NCBI GenBank assembly: GCA_020429485.1
Contig: JAGQLK010000071.1
Location: forward strand, 1 to 6,365
DNA from: Candidatus Dojkabacteria bacterium
GTDB lineage: Bacteria; Patescibacteriota; Dojkabacteria; B142; OLB20
Length of the DNA: 6,365 nt
Reading direction: 5' to 3'
Part shown: one piece after another, positions 5,901 through 6,365 of the stretch
How positions within the stretch are numbered: position 1 is the first letter of the stretch
How the letters are laid out: every line of letters starts with the position of its first letter
Notes under the pieces: model-generated
The model's input: only the letters and a program-made list of their open reading frames with translations
What the model was told of the DNA's origin: nothing
Databases searched by the model: none
Translations under genes and position numbers: made by a program

Positions 5901-6365
5901 AATATGAGGATCCGAAGCACTTACGCCAACTTGGTGCTTTTGAAAGATATGTACTAAATATACAGACTACAAGAGGCACAATAGTGAATACTCTTCATGT
6001 CACAAATAACCAGGCAGACCTTGCACTTACTAAAATTGGAGGTATTGAGGTCGACTGGTATAAAGGTCAGCAAACTTTCAGAATAGAGGACTTGAATGAG
6101 AAAGACGAATATAGAGGTAATAAGTCTCTAGACATGTTTGTAAGATCAACTAGAACTAGACCAAATTTATTAGCTAGAGAGCTTGGTAAAGTAAATCAGA
6201 ATGAAACTATTACTGTCGCAGGAAGCGCTACACCTGTAACTTGGCCACCAGCAGGTTCTAATGAAATCATTACAAAGGGCACTATTACAGATGGTCTGAT
6301 GGATGAGATATTAGGCACAATGTATGCTACTGAAATTACTGCTGGTAGCTCCGCAAAAGATCGAA
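2915..6365 (+). CDS. Giant protein of unknown family with gluzincin-like HExxH motif; 3' end outside window
   Basis: The frame stays open for 1150 codons to the window edge with no stop, so the protein is larger than seen here. The ATG at 2915 is chosen because an in-frame TAG lies at 2894-2896 and the promoter leaves room for only a ~15-nt leader. There is no Shine-Dalgarno and no signal peptide or clear membrane helix, so a cytoplasmic location is likely unless an unusual export route exists. Residues about 40-300 are Lys/Glu/Ala-rich and look helical or coiled-coil. Residues about 505-580 look strand-rich and lead into HEQAH (585-589), with Glu609 placed 20 residues after His589, as in thermolysin-like metallopeptidases. 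A helical region follows (about 610-860). Residues about 890-1150 are less charged, with more aromatic, Gly and Pro residues, suggesting another folded domain I cannot name. No cysteine occurs. That this is a real gene is near certain; that it is a metallopeptidase is a hypothesis. Confidence 0.93.
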   Translation, partial: MAIRPTTPEFVIPGKGKTGNDSEKDNGLVSPAFKKQENDPEVQRALAAARAAELKAKIEASQDKKAKVSKVKQLIGLFRAYAPKSERKLKDEVVDQVSDIARRVDQADDETLSRYEQTVKEKLQLVENDQVAEILEEVAELDKLEQARPELTRLDNLSSSKKKMVSELSDGSEKKSREVEKSMVAAANLLQEKTKDIPESKTIVEAIKDTMVSIRVELGKKFQGWSENEVKAYLARAYKGDITKIEAKLAQIMPEDSEIRAEEIEREVKKAEEQEPVVALKVKEVLAPKSEADLADQMKEVGREALNALVESYQPTDEDTHQTRTAIAKQKVSYRFNRALNFDPAVNGVSEYVISDEQIDAMVDDAYSETGLDPEKISTRSLTKKKTEFEIGATKNALKRRMSALNKQREVYLEGAFEASDELEHIKPQIPPASEDEEGTINANLEKFHTLDIEQQRTIEAAGTMRLRNYLIEQGLNKKRQLLEGGEYAHTVDEVMDELRGASLDDITVEFTDEGIAVLRFTNIEDLAKFDQTIDKNGKLVYQNYQYDHETYENPDNQQFVLGTAFVQEGFFATHVDGDAILDEHEQAHLKKEYDRQIRLDYIENRTRESIAEYLIERSADSDFNFGDDLEKLSDHIGFVLKQEDMENARGWGFDVDMLKQINQLVEKGEAGELEGDEAKMYRYFNRMKSVAEAMATEASQKAHSEELGTSLMTLPMYNETSLTLASAGIFKDGEKKYDTSKETHLASLALVRYLNTLADNNRELFVEKQLAIAGLVLRKDKLTLHDVASIIQEIETNELFAGLAPERTENFDEEAQKYVNADIDDTVKMQAFFDAYGLENHPGNISLTSEEFNLLYRLFILEGKVPSFEPTELEVTEEQIHEFDETPNFSHHSFMRQYFQDPTHGIFSRDLHRPTLFPVLVTRGAPWPLRSFDLPGTGDKGFATIAHFLPQGLRNFMYFGNEGLEKIDPDKIIPFGLADNPRLAGVVEWLKGFNKYEDPKHLRQLGAFERYVLNIQTTRGTIVNTLHVTNNQADLALTKIGGIEVDWYKGQQTFRIEDLNEKDEYRGNKSLDMFVRSTRTRPNLLARELGKVNQNETITVAGSATPVTWPPAGSNEIITKGTITDGLMDEILGTMYATEITAGSSAKDR
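4667..4741 (+). other. Putative zinc site HExxH-x19-E in the giant protein
   Basis: These codons cover His585-Glu586-Gln-Ala-His589 through Glu609 in RESIAE (608-613). In thermolysin the ligands are His142, His146 and Glu166, with the third ligand also 20 residues after the second histidine and an acidic residue four further on (Asp170); here Glu613 takes that place. Against the idea, Asp583 and Lys591 flank the motif where the strict zincin pattern prefers uncharged or hydrophobic residues. Confidence 0.5.

Noticed and set aside
3301..5979. Minus-strand frames of 61-101 residues within the giant gene (3301-3606, 4717-4902, 4963-5199, 5755-5979)
   Set aside because: Each is the antisense shadow of a long uninterrupted plus-strand frame. 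Their Ser/Phe/Leu-rich composition mirrors the AGA, GAA and AAA-rich sense codons.

Overview
The window is AT-rich bacterial DNA with four protein-coding genes and almost no spare sequence. Nothing in it indicates a phage, transposon, CRISPR array, rRNA or tRNA. Arginine is coded mostly by AGA. TGA and TAA act as stops, and the reading frames use only GGN for glycine, so the TGA-glycine lineages are unlikely. A short Obg GTPase, starts without Shine-Dalgarno motifs, and large proteins of unknown family fit a small-genome candidate-phylum (Patescibacteria/CPR-like) bacterium. That placement is inference; no phylogenetic marker was compared.

Layout. On the minus strand, reading right to left, are: a 450-residue acidic, low-complexity protein with one membrane segment near its C-terminus (1373-2725); the GTPase Obg (376-1326); and a PduO-type cob(I)alamin adenosyltransferase, cut by the window edge (1-379). 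The adenosyltransferase start overlaps the obg stop by 4 bases (ATGA), so these two are probably translationally coupled. obg also has its own good -10 box in the 46-bp gap after the acidic-protein gene. A 189-bp intergenic region (2726-2914) holds divergent promoters and an inverted repeat. On the plus strand, a very long gene starts at 2915 behind an extended -10 box and runs open past the window end, giving at least 1150 codons.

The most interesting item is that long gene. Its family is not recognisable by eye, but residues 585-609 carry HExxH followed by a glutamate exactly 20 residues after the second histidine. This is the zinc-ligand spacing of thermolysin-type (gluzincin) metallopeptidases. 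The motif sits after a strand-rich stretch and before a long helical region, inside a protein with a highly charged, coiled-coil-like N-terminus and no signal peptide.

A second property covers the whole window: the four reading frames together encode 2042 residues without one cysteine. Obg (ribosome assembly) and the adenosyltransferase (adenosylcobalamin supply) are housekeeping functions. The acidic membrane protein and the giant protein are divergent neighbours of unknown role; nothing in the sequence proves that they work together.
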